64,000 nt of DNA from Aquitalea aquatilis (GTDB lineage Bacteria > Pseudomonadota > Gammaproteobacteria > Burkholderiales > Chromobacteriaceae). A program made the position numbers and the translations under genes. Positions 31,573 through 41,349 of the stretch are shown one piece after another. The stretch covers positions 2,046,001-2,110,000 of the forward strand of contig NZ_CP039731.1 of the NCBI RefSeq assembly GCF_005155025.1, given 5' to 3'. The notes under the pieces were generated by a model. The model saw only the letters and a list, made by a program, of their open reading frames with translations, did not search any database and had not been told where the DNA came from. Within the stretch, counting starts at the first letter, position 1; each line of letters opens with the position of its first letter.

Positions 31573-34380
31573 ATGGCATCCCAAGAAGAAAAGAACCCAG
31601 TCACCTCTAGCCTCTCCCTGCGCACGGTCTTCATGATCGCCGTGGTACTCGGCTTGCTGATTCCCGCCTCCATCATCAGTTATCTCAGCATCAATATTCA
31701 GCGGGACAACCTCACCGCCCAGCTGGAAACCGACGAAAAGCGCTTGCTGGACATTGTGGCGCTGGGCATGCAGGAGCCATTGTGGAACCTCAGCCGTCAG
31801 GCCGGCAGCCCGCTGATTTCCTCGGTCATGGAAGACGCCCGCGTGGTGTCCATCCGGGTGACCGACACCCAGTCCAACCAGGTTTTCCTGTCCGCCTTGC
31901 GTAGCGAGCGGCGCGTCGGCGGCGTTTCTTTCGTACAAAAACCAGTGATTTACCGTGGCGAGGAAATTGGCCAGGTCACGCTGGAGTTTGATACCGAGCA
32001 TCTGGCCAACGCCCTGCACAATCAAGTGAAGAACATCCTGCTGATTCTGGTGGCGCAGCTGGTGTTGTCCATTCTGCTGATCATGAGCATTCTGCATTCG
32101 CGTTTCCTGCGCCCCATGCACAGCCTCACCGAGCAGGCCACCCAGTTGGCCGAACTCAAGCTGGAGTCGCCGTTTTACTGGGCGCGGCGTGATGAAATCG
32201 GCAAGCTGGGCAAGCACCTGGAATGGACCCGCTCCGAACTGAAACGGCTGATTGACGAGTTGCGTGCGAAAACACTGGCGCTGGAGGCGGATATTTCCCG
32301 CCGCCGCGAGGTGGAAGATGCGCTGCGCCGCTCGGAAAACAAATACCGTGAACTGTTCTGGTCCAATCTGGATGGCATTGTCATCAGTTCGCTGGATGGC
32401 CAGGTGATGGATGCCAACCCGGCCTTTCTCAACCTGATGTGCTACAACCTCGACCAGCTCAAGCAGCAGAATTTCTGGTCGCTGGTGGGGCAGGAGAGCG
32501 AGGCGCTGGAGCGCTTCAACCTGGATAACAAGGTATTGCGCTTCGGTTATTGCGACGAATTCGAGGCGGTGTACATGAACCGCTTCAGCAATCAGGTGCC
32601 GGTCAGTGTCAAGACTGTGGCCATGCGTGATGCCTTTGGCCGCATCAATGCGGTATGGCGCATGGTGCGCGACATCTCCGAAAAGCGTGCGGCAGAAGAG
32701 CGGGTGCAACTGGCGGCCAAGGTGTTTGAAAACACCGTCGAAGGTATCATGATCACCGACAGCGACAAGCGCATTCGCAGCGTCAACAAGGCATTCACCG
32801 AAATTACCGGCTATTCGCAGCAGGAAGTGTTGGGGCAGAAAACCAGCATCCTGTCTTCCGGCCGTCACGATGAAGCCTTCTACGGCAATATGTGGCTGGC
32901 CATTGATGGTCAGGGTTCCTGGCAGGGCGAAATCTGGAACCGGCGCAAGAATGGCGAAATCTACCCGGAGTGGCTGGCTATTAACGCGGTGCGTAACCCG
33001 CTGTCCGAAATCACCCATTATGTCGCCATCTTCAGCGATCTGACCGAGCGCAAGGCCGCCGACGAGCGTATTCAGTTCCTGGCGCATTTCGACGTGCTGA
33101 CCAGCCTGCCCAACCGCGCCCACATGCACGACCGAGTCGAGCTGGCGATTCACAATGCCTGCCGCGATAACGAGCAAATGGCGCTGCTGTTGCTGGACCT
33201 CGACCGCTTCAAGACGGTGAACGAGTCACTGGGGCACTCTGCTGGCGACATCTTGCTGCAGGTGGCGGCCGACCGCATCAAGTCCTCGCTGGCTGCCGGT
33301 GAAACCGTGGCGCGGCAAGGGGGCGACGAATTCATCATCCTGCTGCCGGCGATTTCCGACCCGAGCGAGGCTGCACTGGCGGCGGAGCGCATCCGCGAAT
33401 CCTTCAATGCTTCCATCGAGCTGCATAACCACACCATCACCATCACGCCGTCCATCGGTATCAGCGTCTACCCGGATGATGGCCGCGACTTCGAAACCCT
33501 GGTGCGCAATGCCGATGCCGCCATGTACCACGCCAAGTCGTCGGGCCGTAACAGCTACAAGTTCTACACGGCCGACCTGAACGCCCGTGCCCGTGAAATT
33601 CTGGCCATTGAGAGCCAGCTGCGCTTTGCACTGGAGCGCAACGAATTCATCCTGCATTACCAGCCGCAAGTGGCGATGGCCGATGGCCGCATTACCGGGG
33701 CCGAAGCACTGATACGCTGGAATCACCCCTCGCTGGGCATTCTGGGACCGGCGCGCTTTATCGAAGTGGCCGAGGAGCGCGGCTTCATCGTGCAGATCGG
33801 CAACTGGGTGATCCGCGAAGCCTGCCGCCAACTGGCCTTGTGGCATGGCCAGGGGCTGCCCAAGATGTCGCTGGCAGTCAATCTGTCAGCCTTGCAATTC
33901 CGCCAGCAGGATCTGGCCGAGGTCCTGGAAACCGCTCTGCGTACCCATGGCTTGTCTGCCGACATGCTGGACGTTGAGGTGACGGAAAGCGTGATCATGG
34001 AAGACGTGACCAGCACCGTGCAGGCCATTGACAGCATCAAGGGCATGGGGGTACAGCTGTCCATCGATGACTTTGGCACCGGCTATTCCAGCCTGTCCTA
34101 CCTCAAGCGCTTCAAGGCGGACAAGCTGAAGATTGACCGCTCCTTCGTGCGCGACATTCCCAATGATGCCGACGATTCCGCCATTGCCCGGGCCATCATC
34201 AACATGGCGAAAAACCTCAATATGCAAGTCGTGGCCGAAGGCGTGGAAACCATCGATCAGTGGCGCTTCCTCAAGCAGGAAGGGTGTGACCTGATTCAGG
34301 GCTATCTGCTGGCCAAACCGATGCCGCCGGAGGAGTTTGCCGGCCTGCTGGCCAGGGGTAGCTTGCTGCCCGAGGAATAA
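31573..34380 (+). CDS. Membrane sensor with two PAS, GGDEF and EAL domains
   Basis: A 935-residue cyclic-di-GMP enzyme of the inner membrane. The order is membrane helix (about 17-39), periplasmic sensor (40-150), membrane helix (151-173), HAMP-like linker, coiled coil, PAS (about 262-385), PAS (about 390-510), GGDEF (motif at 583-587, ARQGGDEFIIL) and EAL (motif at 711-713, GAEALIRW). Both catalytic motifs look intact, including DDFGTGYSS of the phosphodiesterase. The RxxD inhibitory site upstream of GGDEF is absent (AAGE instead). It could make or break c-di-GMP; which dominates cannot be read. Confidence 0.9.
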   Translation: MASQEEKNPVTSSLSLRTVFMIAVVLGLLIPASIISYLSINIQRDNLTAQLETDEKRLLDIVALGMQEPLWNLSRQAGSPLISSVMEDARVVSIRVTDTQSNQVFLSALRSERRVGGVSFVQKPVIYRGEEIGQVTLEFDTEHLANALHNQVKNILLILVAQLVLSILLIMSILHSRFLRPMHSLTEQATQLAELKLESPFYWARRDEIGKLGKHLEWTRSELKRLIDELRAKTLALEADISRRREVEDALRRSENKYRELFWSNLDGIVISSLDGQVMDANPAFLNLMCYNLDQLKQQNFWSLVGQESEALERFNLDNKVLRFGYCDEFEAVYMNRFSNQVPVSVKTVAMRDAFGRINAVWRMVRDISEKRAAEERVQLAAKVFENTVEGIMITDSDKRIRSVNKAFTEITGYSQQEVLGQKTSILSSGRHDEAFYGNMWLAIDGQGSWQGEIWNRRKNGEIYPEWLAINAVRNPLSEITHYVAIFSDLTERKAADERIQFLAHFDVLTSLPNRAHMHDRVELAIHNACRDNEQMALLLLDLDRFKTVNESLGHSAGDILLQVAADRIKSSLAAGETVARQGGDEFIILLPAISDPSEAALAAERIRESFNASIELHNHTITITPSIGISVYPDDGRDFETLVRNADAAMYHAKSSGRNSYKFYTADLNARAREILAIESQLRFALERNEFILHYQPQVAMADGRITGAEALIRWNHPSLGILGPARFIEVAEERGFIVQIGNWVIREACRQLALWHGQGLPKMSLAVNLSALQFRQQDLAEVLETALRTHGLSADMLDVEVTESVIMEDVTSTVQAIDSIKGMGVQLSIDDFGTGYSSLSYLKRFKADKLKIDRSFVRDIPNDADDSAIARAIINMAKNLNMQVVAEGVETIDQWRFLKQEGCDLIQGYLLAKPMPPEEFAGLLARGSLLPEE

Positions 34381-34430
34381 GGCAGCTTCCGCGCCGCGCC
34401 AGCTGGCTTTCTTTCAGTAAATTGGTATCT

Positions 34431-34446
34431 TGAATATATATATTCA
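34431..34446. promoter_or_regulatory. Perfect 16 bp AT palindrome
   Basis: TGAATATATATATTCA is a complete palindrome about 110 bp upstream of the diguanylate cyclase start. It could be an operator or a melting-prone promoter element. Confidence 0.3.
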
Positions 34447-34554
34447 GATAGTTCCTGTTGATGTGTTCGTTCGGTTATCAATGTGCCTGGCACTCGCGCA
34501 GTGTGTTAGCGCACTTCGACAAGCCCGGACTGGCGCTGAAAGAGAAAGAAAGCC

Positions 34555-35499
34555 ATGTTTTTTGAAAATGATCAGGCCATGTCGGCTGTCGGAAGAGAAC
34601 TGCTGGCCAACAGTTTCGAATTCATTCCCATCCCCATCCTGATTTCCGAATGCAGCAATAGCGGCGACATCAATTCCGGCCGCTGGCATCGTTTTTCCAA
34701 TCAGGCCTTTCGTCAGCAGATTGGCTACAGTCTGGAAGACATGCCGGATATCGATAGCTGGTTCCAGCTGGCTTATCCCGATGCGGGCTACCGGGCGGAA
34801 GTCATGCAGACCTGGGAGCGGGAGGTGGAGCGTTGCCTGGCCAGTGGCCAGCCGCTGGCTGAACTCACCGCCCTGGTGTGCTGTGCCGATGGCCAGCAAC
34901 GCTGGTTCATCATCACCGCGCAGACGCAAGCGGCCACCTTGCCATTTCTGCAGATCATCACCTTTCGCGATGTGCACGAACTCAAGTGCACGGTGGACGA
35001 GAACATCCGGCTGTCCCGTACCGATTTTCTTACCCGGCTGCTGAACCGGCGTGAAGCCAGCAAGCGCTTGCAACTGGCCTGGGAAGGCTGGCAACGCGAG
35101 AGGGAGATGTTCTCGGTCTTGCTGTGTGATATCGATGGCTTCAAGCATGTCAACGATCAGTACGGCCACGCCTGTGGCGACCACATGCTGGTGTTTTTTG
35201 CTGATCAGCTTACCGCCTTGTTTGATGGGCAAGCGGATATCGTGCGCTGGGGCGGTGAGGAGTTCTTGCTTATCCTGCCAGCTACCGATCTGGCGGGTGC
35301 CGCCATCGCCGCCGAACGGCTACGCCAGCAGATAGCCGACAGCAAGCCGGTATGGCAGCAGCAACAGCTTGGTTTGACCGTCAGCATTGGCTATACCTGC
35401 GCCGCTGATCATGGCGAGCTGGAGGGCATATTGCATGCCGTGGATGTAGCCATGTACCGTGCCAAGCTACAGGGGCGCAACTGTATTTGTCAGGGCTAA
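34555..35499 (+). CDS. Diguanylate cyclase with an N-terminal PAS-like sensor
   Basis: A 314-residue soluble protein. Residues 15-140 look like a PAS-type sensor (WHRFSNQAFRQQIGYSLEDM, ending in FRDVHELK). The GGDEF domain follows, with the active motif RWGGEEFLLILP (residues 233-237 for GGEEF), TDFLTRLLNRREA and DIDGFKHVNDQYGHACGD. It should synthesise c-di-GMP. It is separated by 174 bp from the GGDEF/EAL gene, so the two are probably independently transcribed. Confidence 0.88.
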   Translation: MFFENDQAMSAVGRELLANSFEFIPIPILISECSNSGDINSGRWHRFSNQAFRQQIGYSLEDMPDIDSWFQLAYPDAGYRAEVMQTWEREVERCLASGQPLAELTALVCCADGQQRWFIITAQTQAATLPFLQIITFRDVHELKCTVDENIRLSRTDFLTRLLNRREASKRLQLAWEGWQREREMFSVLLCDIDGFKHVNDQYGHACGDHMLVFFADQLTALFDGQADIVRWGGEEFLLILPATDLAGAAIAAERLRQQIADSKPVWQQQQLGLTVSIGYTCAADHGELEGILHAVDVAMYRAKLQGRNCICQG

Positions 35500-35588
35500 G
35501 TGTCATGGCTGGCAGGGGCTTGTTCAAGGCCCCTGCGTGCGGGCGGTTTTGGCTGGCCTGCTGCGTGATTGCTGTTCGCCCACAATGC

Positions 35589-35616
35589 AAAAAACCACGC
35601 CGTAGCGTGGTTTTTT
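35589..35616. terminator. Bidirectional terminator
   Basis: ACCACGC-CGTA-GCGTGGT is flanked by an A run and a T run. It lies between the converging diguanylate cyclase and lysS. A second hairpin (GCAGGGGC/GCCCCTGC) at about 35513-35536 has no T run. Confidence 0.88.
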
Positions 35617-35642
35617 GTTGAGTCCCCAGCGGAGCTGGCGGC

Positions 35643-37151
35643 TTATTCTGGTCTCATTTGCGGAAAGAGAATGACGTCGCGGATGGACGGGGCGTCGGTC
35701 AGCAGCATCACCAGACGGTCGATGCCGATGCCGCAGCCTCCGGTCGGCGGCAGGCCGTATTCCATGGCGCGGATGTAGTCGGCGTCGTAGTGCATGGCTT
35801 CGTCGTCACCAGCGTCCTTCTGGGCCACTTGCGACAGGAAGCGTGCTGCCTGGTCTTCCGGATCGTTCAACTCGGAGTAGCCATTGGCGTGTTCGCGGCC
35901 GACGATGAACAGCTCGAAGCGTTCGGTGATGGCCGGATCAGCATCGGAGCCACGCGCCAGCGGGGACACTTCCACCGGGTAGTCGATGATGAAGGTCGGG
36001 TTCCACAGCAGGCTTTCGGCACATTCTTCAAACAGGGCCAGTTGCAGGCTGCCCAGGCCCGGTGCCGGCGGCAGCTTGCCACCCAGGCGCTTGATTTCGG
36101 CGGCTACCCAGGCGGCATCGCCCAGTTGCTCATCGGTATATTGCGGGTTGTAGTGCTTGATGGCGCCAACGATGGTGAAGCGGTCGAACGGTTTGCCCAG
36201 TTCCACTTCCTTGCCGTTGTAGCTGATGGTGGTGCCGCCACAGACGGTTTCGGCACAGCGGCGGATGATGTTTTCGGTCATCTCCATCATGCGCTGGTAG
36301 TCGCTGTAGGCTTCGTAAAATTCGATCATGGTGAACTCGGGGTTGTGGCGTGTGCTCATCCCCTCGTTACGGAAGTTGCGGTTGATCTCGAACACGCGTT
36401 CCAGACCGCCAACCACCAGGCGCTTCAGATACAGTTCCGGTGCGATGCGCAGGTAGAGCGGCATGTCCAGCGCATTGTGGTGGGTGACGAAAGGCTTGGC
36501 TGTGGCGCCGCCCGGGATGGGGTGCATCATCGGGGTTTCCACTTCCAGATAGCCTTCGCTCACCATCACGTCGCGAATCTTCTGCACGATCTGCGAGCGC
36601 TTGATGAAGGTGTTGCGGCTGTCTTCGCTCATGATCAGGTCGGCGTAGCGCTGACGGTACTTTTGTTCCTGATCGGTCATGCCGTGGAATTTTTCCGGCA
36701 GCGGACGGATGTTTTTCGACAGCAGGCGCACTTCGCTGGCCTGTACCGTCAGTTCGCCGGTCTTGGTCTTGAACAGCACGCCGCGGATGGCGATGATGTC
36801 GCCCAGGTCGTAGTGCTTGAATTCGGCATGTACTTCTTCGCCCACGCCATCATTGGCGATATAGGCCTGGATGCGGCCACTGCCATCCTGTAGGGTGGCA
36901 AAGCTGGCCTTGCCCATGACGCGCTTCAACATCATGCGGCCGGCAACGGCAACCTCGATCTTTTCGGCTTCCAGAGCTTCCTTGTCTTTACCCGCGTGTT
37001 TTTCCTGAAGATCCTTGGCAAAGTGGCTGCGTTTGAAATCGTTGGGGAAAGCGACGCGTTTTTCGCGGATGCTCTTCAGCTTCTGGCGGCGTTCCGCCAT
37101 GATCTGGTTTTCGTCCTGACTTGGGGATGATGCTTGTTCACGTTCAGACAT
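35643..37151 (-). CDS. lysS: Lysyl-tRNA synthetase, class II
   Basis: It charges tRNA-Lys. The 502-residue protein has the OB-fold anticodon-binding domain (about 60-160), motif 2 [20 protein letters not shown] and motif 3 [16 protein letters not shown]. The ATG before [10 protein letters not shown] gives the usual length. It lies 123 bp downstream of prfB on the same strand, the prfB-lysS order also found in E. coli. Confidence 0.96.
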   Translation of the reverse strand: MSEREQASSPSQDENQIMAERRQKLKSIREKRVAFPNDFKRSHFAKDLQEKHAGKDKEALEAEKIEVAVAGRMMLKRVMGKASFATLQDGSGRIQAYIANDGVGEEVHAEFKHYDLGDIIAIRGVLFKTKTGELTVQASEVRLLSKNIRPLPEKFHGMTDQEQKYRQRYADLIMSEDSRNTFIKRSQIVQKIRDVMVSEGYLEVETPMMHPIPGGATAKPFVTHHNALDMPLYLRIAPELYLKRLVVGGLERVFEINRNFRNEGMSTRHNPEFTMIEFYEAYSDYQRMMEMTENIIRRCAETVCGGTTISYNGKEVELGKPFDRFTIVGAIKHYNPQYTDEQLGDAAWVAAEIKRLGGKLPPAPGLGSLQLALFEECAESLLWNPTFIIDYPVEVSPLARGSDADPAITERFELFIVGREHANGYSELNDPEDQAARFLSQVAQKDAGDDEAMHYDADYIRAMEYGLPPTGGCGIGIDRLVMLLTDAPSIRDVILFPQMRPE

Positions 37152-37274
37152 GATGACTCCGTTGACTACTGCGGGTAAGGGCAGGGGGCCATTCCCCCGC
37201 CAGGCCTCATCGGCCAACAATTAAGGTATTACGCTGCGCTAATGCAGGCTGGCTGTAGCAGCCAGCCCGGACGT

Positions 37275-38382
37275 TTACACGCCCTGCTTCAGGCTGGCTT
37301 CGATGAAGCCATCCAGGTCGCCATCCATGACGCCCTTGATATTGCCCACTTCATAGCTGGTTCGCAGGTCCTTGATGCGCGACTGGTCGAACACGTAGGA
37401 GCGGATCTGGTGACCCCAACCCACATCGGTCTTGGTGTCTTCCAGGGCCTGCTTGGCCTCGTTGCGCTTTTTCAGTTCCAGCTCGTACAGCTTGGCGCGC
37501 AGCATCTGCATGGCTTCATCGCGGTTGCGGTGCTGCGAGCGGTCATTCTGACACTGCACCACGGTGTTGGTGGGCAAGTGGGTAATACGTACGGCCGAGT
37601 CGGTCTTGTTGATGTGCTGACCACCGGCACCGGAGGCGCGGTAGGTATCAACGCGCAAATCAGCCGGGTTGATGTCGATCTCGAAGCTGTCGTCCACTTC
37701 CGGATACACGAATACCGAAGAGAACGAGGTATGGCGACGGGCATTGGAGTCGAACGGTGACACGCGCACCAGGCGGTGTACGCCCACTTCGGTACGCAGC
37801 AGGCCGTAGGCGTATTCGCCCTCGATCTTCAGCGTGGCACTGCTAATGCCGGCGACTTCACCTTCGGAGACTTCCAGCACGTCTACCTTGAAACCCTTGC
37901 GCTCGGCATAACGGGTATACATGCGCAACAGCATGCCGGCCCAGTCCTGTGCCTCGGTGCCACCAGCACCGGCCTGGATGTCCAGGAAGCAGTTGTTGGG
38001 GTCCATCGGGTCGTGGAACATGCGGCGGAATTCCATCTTGGCCACTTTGGCCTCGACTTCTTCCATGTCGGCTTTTACCGCGAAGATGGTTTCGTCATCT
38101 TCTTCGCTCTTGCCCATTTCCAGCAGTTCGCGCGCATCGGCGATGCTGGCGTTGATGCTGTCCAGCACCAGTACCACATCTTCCAGTTGCTTGCGTTCGC
38201 GGCCCAGCTCCTGGGCGCGCTTGGGGTCGTTCCAGATATCGGAATCTTCAGTGAGGCGGCTTACTTCTTCCAGACGGTCTTTTTTTCCGTCGTAGTCAAA
38301 GATACCCCCGAATATCGGTGGCGCGCTCGGCCAGGTTTTCAATCGTGGCCGCAATCTGGTTCAGGACTTCGACTTCAATCAT
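37275..38382 (-). CDS. prfB: Peptide chain release factor 2, programmed +1 frameshift
   Basis: RF2 ends translation at UGA and UAA. The protein (about 368 residues) has the stop-codon-reading SPF motif in [12 protein letters not shown] and the catalytic GGQ in [11 protein letters not shown]. The first 28 codons ([20 protein letters not shown] onwards) are in one frame and end CGG GGG TAT CTT TGA C. The in-frame TGA (38296-38298) is bypassed by a +1 shift at CTT-TGA, the conserved autoregulatory site. The listed span covers both frames. Confidence 0.95.
38295..38310 (-). promoter_or_regulatory. RF2 autoregulatory frameshift site
   Basis: On the minus strand the sequence GGGGGTATCTTTGAC has the internal Shine-Dalgarno-like G run, the slippery CTT codon, the TGA stop and the following C. 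Low RF2 favours the shift and so more RF2. Confidence 0.93.
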
Positions 38383-38447
38383 GCTCTTGCTCCAGTAGCA
38401 GTCTGTATTAGTAAATTCAAATGTACTTGCTTGTATTGATCAAACAC

Positions 38448-38474
38448 AAAAAGCGCACCAGTTGGTGCGCTTTT
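38448..38474 (-). terminator. Terminator of mdh
   Basis: AAGCGCACCA and TGGTGCGCTT form a strong stem. On the minus strand it is followed by TTTTTG. It separates mdh from prfB, so prfB needs its own promoter in the 65 bp that follow. Confidence 0.83.
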
Positions 38475-38492
38475 CGCTGATCTGGCTAGTGC

Positions 38493-39473
38493 TTAGCCAA
38501 ACAGGTGAGCGACAGCTGCGCGCTCTTCTTCCAGCTCGGCCAGGGTGAAGTTCATGCGTTCGCGGCTGAACTCGTCCACTTCCAGACCTTCGACGATTTT
38601 GTATTCGCCATTTTCGCATACAACCGGGAAACCGTACATCACGCCTTCCGGAATGCCGTAGGAACCGTCGGACGGAATGCCCATGGTCACCCACTTGCCA
38701 TTGCTGCCCAGCACCCAGTCGTGGATGTGGTCGATGGCGGCATTGGCGGCGGAAGCAGCAGAGGACAGGCCACGTGCTTCGATGATGGCAGCGCCACGCT
38801 TGCCTACTGTCGGCAGGAATACGTCACGGTTCCAGGCTTCGTCGTTGATCATGGCTTTTACCGATTGGCCATCAATGGTGGCGAAGCGGTAGTCGGCGTA
38901 CATGGTCGGCGAGTGGTTGCCCCATACCGCCAGGTCCTTGATCGAAGCCACCGGCTTGCCGGTCTTGGCAGCCAGTTGCGACAGGGCGCGGTTGTGGTCC
39001 AGACGCAACATGGCGGTGAAATTTTTCGGGTTCAGGTCCGGAGCGCTCTTCATGGCGATCCAGGCGTTGGTGTTGGCCGGGTTGCCTACCACCAGAACGC
39101 GGACATTGCGGTCGGCATGGTCATTCAGTGCCTTGCCCTGAACGGTGAAGATGGCGCCGTTGGCTTCCAGCAGGTCCTTGCGTTCCATGCCCTTGCTACG
39201 CGGGCGGGCACCCACCAGCAGTGCAACTTGAGCGTCCTTGAAAGCGACGTTCGGGTCGTCAGTGGCAACCATGCCGGCCAGCAGCGGGAAGGCACAGTCT
39301 TCCAGTTCCATCATCACGCCCTTAACGGCGGTCTGGGCTTGCGGCAGGTCGAGCAGTTGCAGGATGACCGGCTGGTCTTTGCCCAGCATTTCACCACTGG
39401 CGATACGGAACAGCAGGCTGTAGCCAATCTGACCAGCAGCGCCGGTAACGGCAACGCGAACGGGAGCTTTCAT
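38493..39473 (-). CDS. mdh: Malate dehydrogenase (NAD)
   Basis: It oxidises malate to oxaloacetate in the TCA cycle. The 326-residue protein has the NAD-binding [15 protein letters not shown], the substrate arginines in [23 protein letters not shown], and the catalytic His in [12 protein letters not shown]. Its length and sequence fit the LDH-like MDH of betaproteobacteria. It diverges from a GntR/HutC regulator across a region with two palindromes. Confidence 0.96.
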   Translation of the reverse strand: MKAPVRVAVTGAAGQIGYSLLFRIASGEMLGKDQPVILQLLDLPQAQTAVKGVMMELEDCAFPLLAGMVATDDPNVAFKDAQVALLVGARPRSKGMERKDLLEANGAIFTVQGKALNDHADRNVRVLVVGNPANTNAWIAMKSAPDLNPKNFTAMLRLDHNRALSQLAAKTGKPVASIKDLAVWGNHSPTMYADYRFATIDGQSVKAMINDEAWNRDVFLPTVGKRGAAIIEARGLSSAASAANAAIDHIHDWVLGSNGKWVTMGIPSDGSYGIPEGVMYGFPVVCENGEYKIVEGLEVDEFSRERMNFTLAELEEERAAVAHLFG

Positions 39474-39587
39474 TGGTGGACTCTCCTTTAGATATCCGGG
39501 ACTGTCTCAAATTGCAGATGTTGCTCTGCACTATAAGTGTGAAGCGAGTGTATCACGGAGTGTAGACCATGTGGCACTGGATTCCCC

Positions 39588-39602
39588 ATCAGAAATTCTG
39601 AT
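39588..39602. promoter_or_regulatory. 15 bp palindrome in the mdh-gntR divergent region
   Basis: ATCAGAA-A-TTCTGAT is a perfect 7 bp inverted repeat, 115 bp upstream of mdh and 58 bp upstream of the GntR gene. Confidence 0.4.
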
Positions 39603-39620
39603 AAGCTGCCTTATGTCTTG

Positions 39621-39636
39621 TGTCTTATATAAGACA
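39621..39636. promoter_or_regulatory. Probable GntR operator, 16 bp perfect palindrome
   Basis: TGTCTTATATAAGACA is fully palindromic, preceded by an extra half-site ATGTCTTG (39613-39620). It lies 24 bp before the GntR start codon and between it and mdh. GntR/HutC proteins typically bind such sites next to their own gene, so autoregulation is likely. Confidence 0.6.
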
Positions 39637-39659
39637 TCCCTTTACGCTTGATTTATTTG

Positions 39660-40412
39660 ATGATACAAAGCCACTACATGATTGCTAATGCTCCGCGTCG
39701 TCAGCCGCTTTATGTGCAAATCAAGCAGTTTTTGCTGCGTCGTATCGCCGAGGGCGAGTGGCTGGAACATGATGCACTGCCCAGTGAATGGGACCTGGCG
39801 GCAGAGATGTCGGTGAGTCAGGGAACAGTGCGCAAGGCGCTGGGTGAGCTGGTGGCGGATGGCCTGCTATACCGTCAGCAGGGCAAGGGCACTTTTGTTG
39901 CCGCCGTGCTCAGTGACTGGGGAGCGTCCTTGCTGCAGTCGCCCGGGGTGTTCGACGAAATGCCGGATCGTCTGAGCTGTGAGTTTCTTGCCATCTCGCG
40001 GGTCAATGCCAGCGATGACATGGCGGTGGCGCTGCAGTTGCGCCGGCATGCGCCGATGTTTCGGGTGCGCCAGTTGTGGCGCGGGCAGGGCAGGCCGGTG
40101 GCGCTGGATGAAGCCTACCTGCCGGCTGAACGATTTGATGGCATGGAAGCGCGCTGGTTTCGCTCTGCAACCGGGGTGTATGCCACCTTGCAACAGCGCT
40201 TTGGTGTAAGGGTGGTAGAAAGCCGCGAGCAGTACCGCGCTGTCATGTTGCCGCGCGAAGATGCGAGTTTGCTGGGTTTGTCCGGCGCAGCGCTGGAAGA
40301 GCCGGTATTGAGTGTGCTCAGACTGACCTTTTCGTCAGTTGGAGAGAGAGTGGAATGGCGGCAGCGCTACTGCCTGAGTCGTGATCTGGCGCTGCTGCAA
40401 AAGGGCTGTTGA
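39660..40412 (+). CDS. GntR/HutC-family transcriptional regulator with UTRA domain
   Basis: A 250-residue regulator. The N-terminal winged helix (PLYVQIKQFLLRRIAEGEWL, then LPSEWDLAAEMSVSQGTVRK) is followed by a UTRA ligand domain ending in VEWRQRYCLSRDLALLQKG. It sits between mdh and the sdh-gltA-suc block, which suggests a TCA-cycle or carbon-source regulator; that is inference from position. Start codons at 39660 and 39678 are both possible. Confidence 0.82.
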   Translation: MIQSHYMIANAPRRQPLYVQIKQFLLRRIAEGEWLEHDALPSEWDLAAEMSVSQGTVRKALGELVADGLLYRQQGKGTFVAAVLSDWGASLLQSPGVFDEMPDRLSCEFLAISRVNASDDMAVALQLRRHAPMFRVRQLWRGQGRPVALDEAYLPAERFDGMEARWFRSATGVYATLQQRFGVRVVESREQYRAVMLPREDASLLGLSGAALEEPVLSVLRLTFSSVGERVEWRQRYCLSRDLALLQKGC

Positions 40413-40476
40413 TGTCGCCTGCCAGCATGGCAATGTCGCTTGTCCGGCAAAAAACGGGCAGCAGGCAGGTGATTTT

Positions 40477-40485
40477 TGCTAGAAT
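40477..40485 (+). promoter_or_regulatory. Candidate extended -10 promoter of the sdh operon
   Basis: TGCTAGAAT is an extended -10 element about 150 bp before sdhC. No good -35 box precedes it. The leader that follows is long and G/C-rich, with possible hairpins around 40545-40600. Confidence 0.4.
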
Positions 40486-40636
40486 TTCCAGATCATATTG
40501 CCCTGCAGCATCGGGCAGCATGATGTTCAGTATTGAGAGGGACCACCCGGTTTTTACAAGGGCGGACCTTTCAGGCGGGCTTCCAGACAGGGGCCCGGAG
40601 ATAACCACTTGGTTCAAATACATCCAAGGAAGCCAT

Positions 40637-41011
40637 ATGCAGAAGCAACGACCGAAGCACCTGGATCTGGCCACGATCAGACTGCCCATCCCGGGTATTG
40701 TCTCGATCCTGCACCGGGTCAGTGGTGTGGCGCTCTTCTTTTCCCTCCCGCTGTTGATCTACCTCCTTCATGGTTCGCTCAGTTCAGCAGAGTCCTTTGA
40801 AACCTACCGTGCCGTAGTCGCGCATCCGCTGATGAAGATCATCCTCATCGGCTTGTTGTGGGCCTACATGCATCACTTCTGTGCCGGTATTCGTTTCCTG
40901 TTCCTGGATATCCACAAGGGTCTGGAACTGCAAACTGCCCGTGCTACCGCCAAGACTGTGGTGGTGGTTAGCCTGGCCCTGACTCTGATTCTGGGAGTAG
41001 CTCTATGGTAA
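40637..41011 (+). CDS. sdhC: Succinate dehydrogenase cytochrome b556 subunit
   Basis: Membrane anchor and heme-b ligand subunit of complex II. The 124-residue protein has the SdhC signature RPKHLDLATIRLPIPGIVSI, HRVSGVALFF and the heme His in HHFCAGIRFLFLD, with three membrane helices. The ATG follows an AAGGAAG sequence. It overlaps sdhD by 7 bp. Confidence 0.95.
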   Translation: MQKQRPKHLDLATIRLPIPGIVSILHRVSGVALFFSLPLLIYLLHGSLSSAESFETYRAVVAHPLMKIILIGLLWAYMHHFCAGIRFLFLDIHKGLELQTARATAKTVVVVSLALTLILGVALW

Positions 41012-41349
41012 ACCGCTCTGTCATCGGCGCTCACTACGGTTTGCGCGACTGGGTCATGCAGCGCGTGACGGCCACCATCATGGTGATCTATACCGTAGCT
41101 CTGGCGCTGTTCCTGCTGACCATGCCGTCCAGCTATGCAGGCTGGAAAGACTTCTTCGCACAAACCTGGGTGCAAGTGCTGACCCAGACCACCCTGCTGG
41201 CAGTCTTCCTGCACGTATGGGTTGGTATTCGCGATGTGTGGATGGACTACATCAAGCCCACCGGCCTGCGTCTGACGCTGCATGCCTTCACCATCGTGTG
41301 GCTTGTGTCCTGTTTCATCTATTCCGTTAAAGTTGTCTGGGGGCTGTAA
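41005..41349 (+). CDS. sdhD: Succinate dehydrogenase membrane anchor subunit
   Basis: The second membrane anchor of complex II, forming the quinone site with SdhC. The 114-residue protein has three helices and the typical start [20 protein letters not shown], with [13 protein letters not shown] near the quinone site. It overlaps sdhC by 7 bp, and its last base is the first of the sdhA ATG. Confidence 0.94.
   Translation: MVNRSVIGAHYGLRDWVMQRVTATIMVIYTVALALFLLTMPSSYAGWKDFFAQTWVQVLTQTTLLAVFLHVWVGIRDVWMDYIKPTGLRLTLHAFTIVWLVSCFIYSVKVVWGL

Noticed and set aside
38290-38382. prfB read as a pseudogene because of the in-frame TGA
   Set aside because: The CTT-TGA-C context with an upstream G run is the known programmed frameshift.
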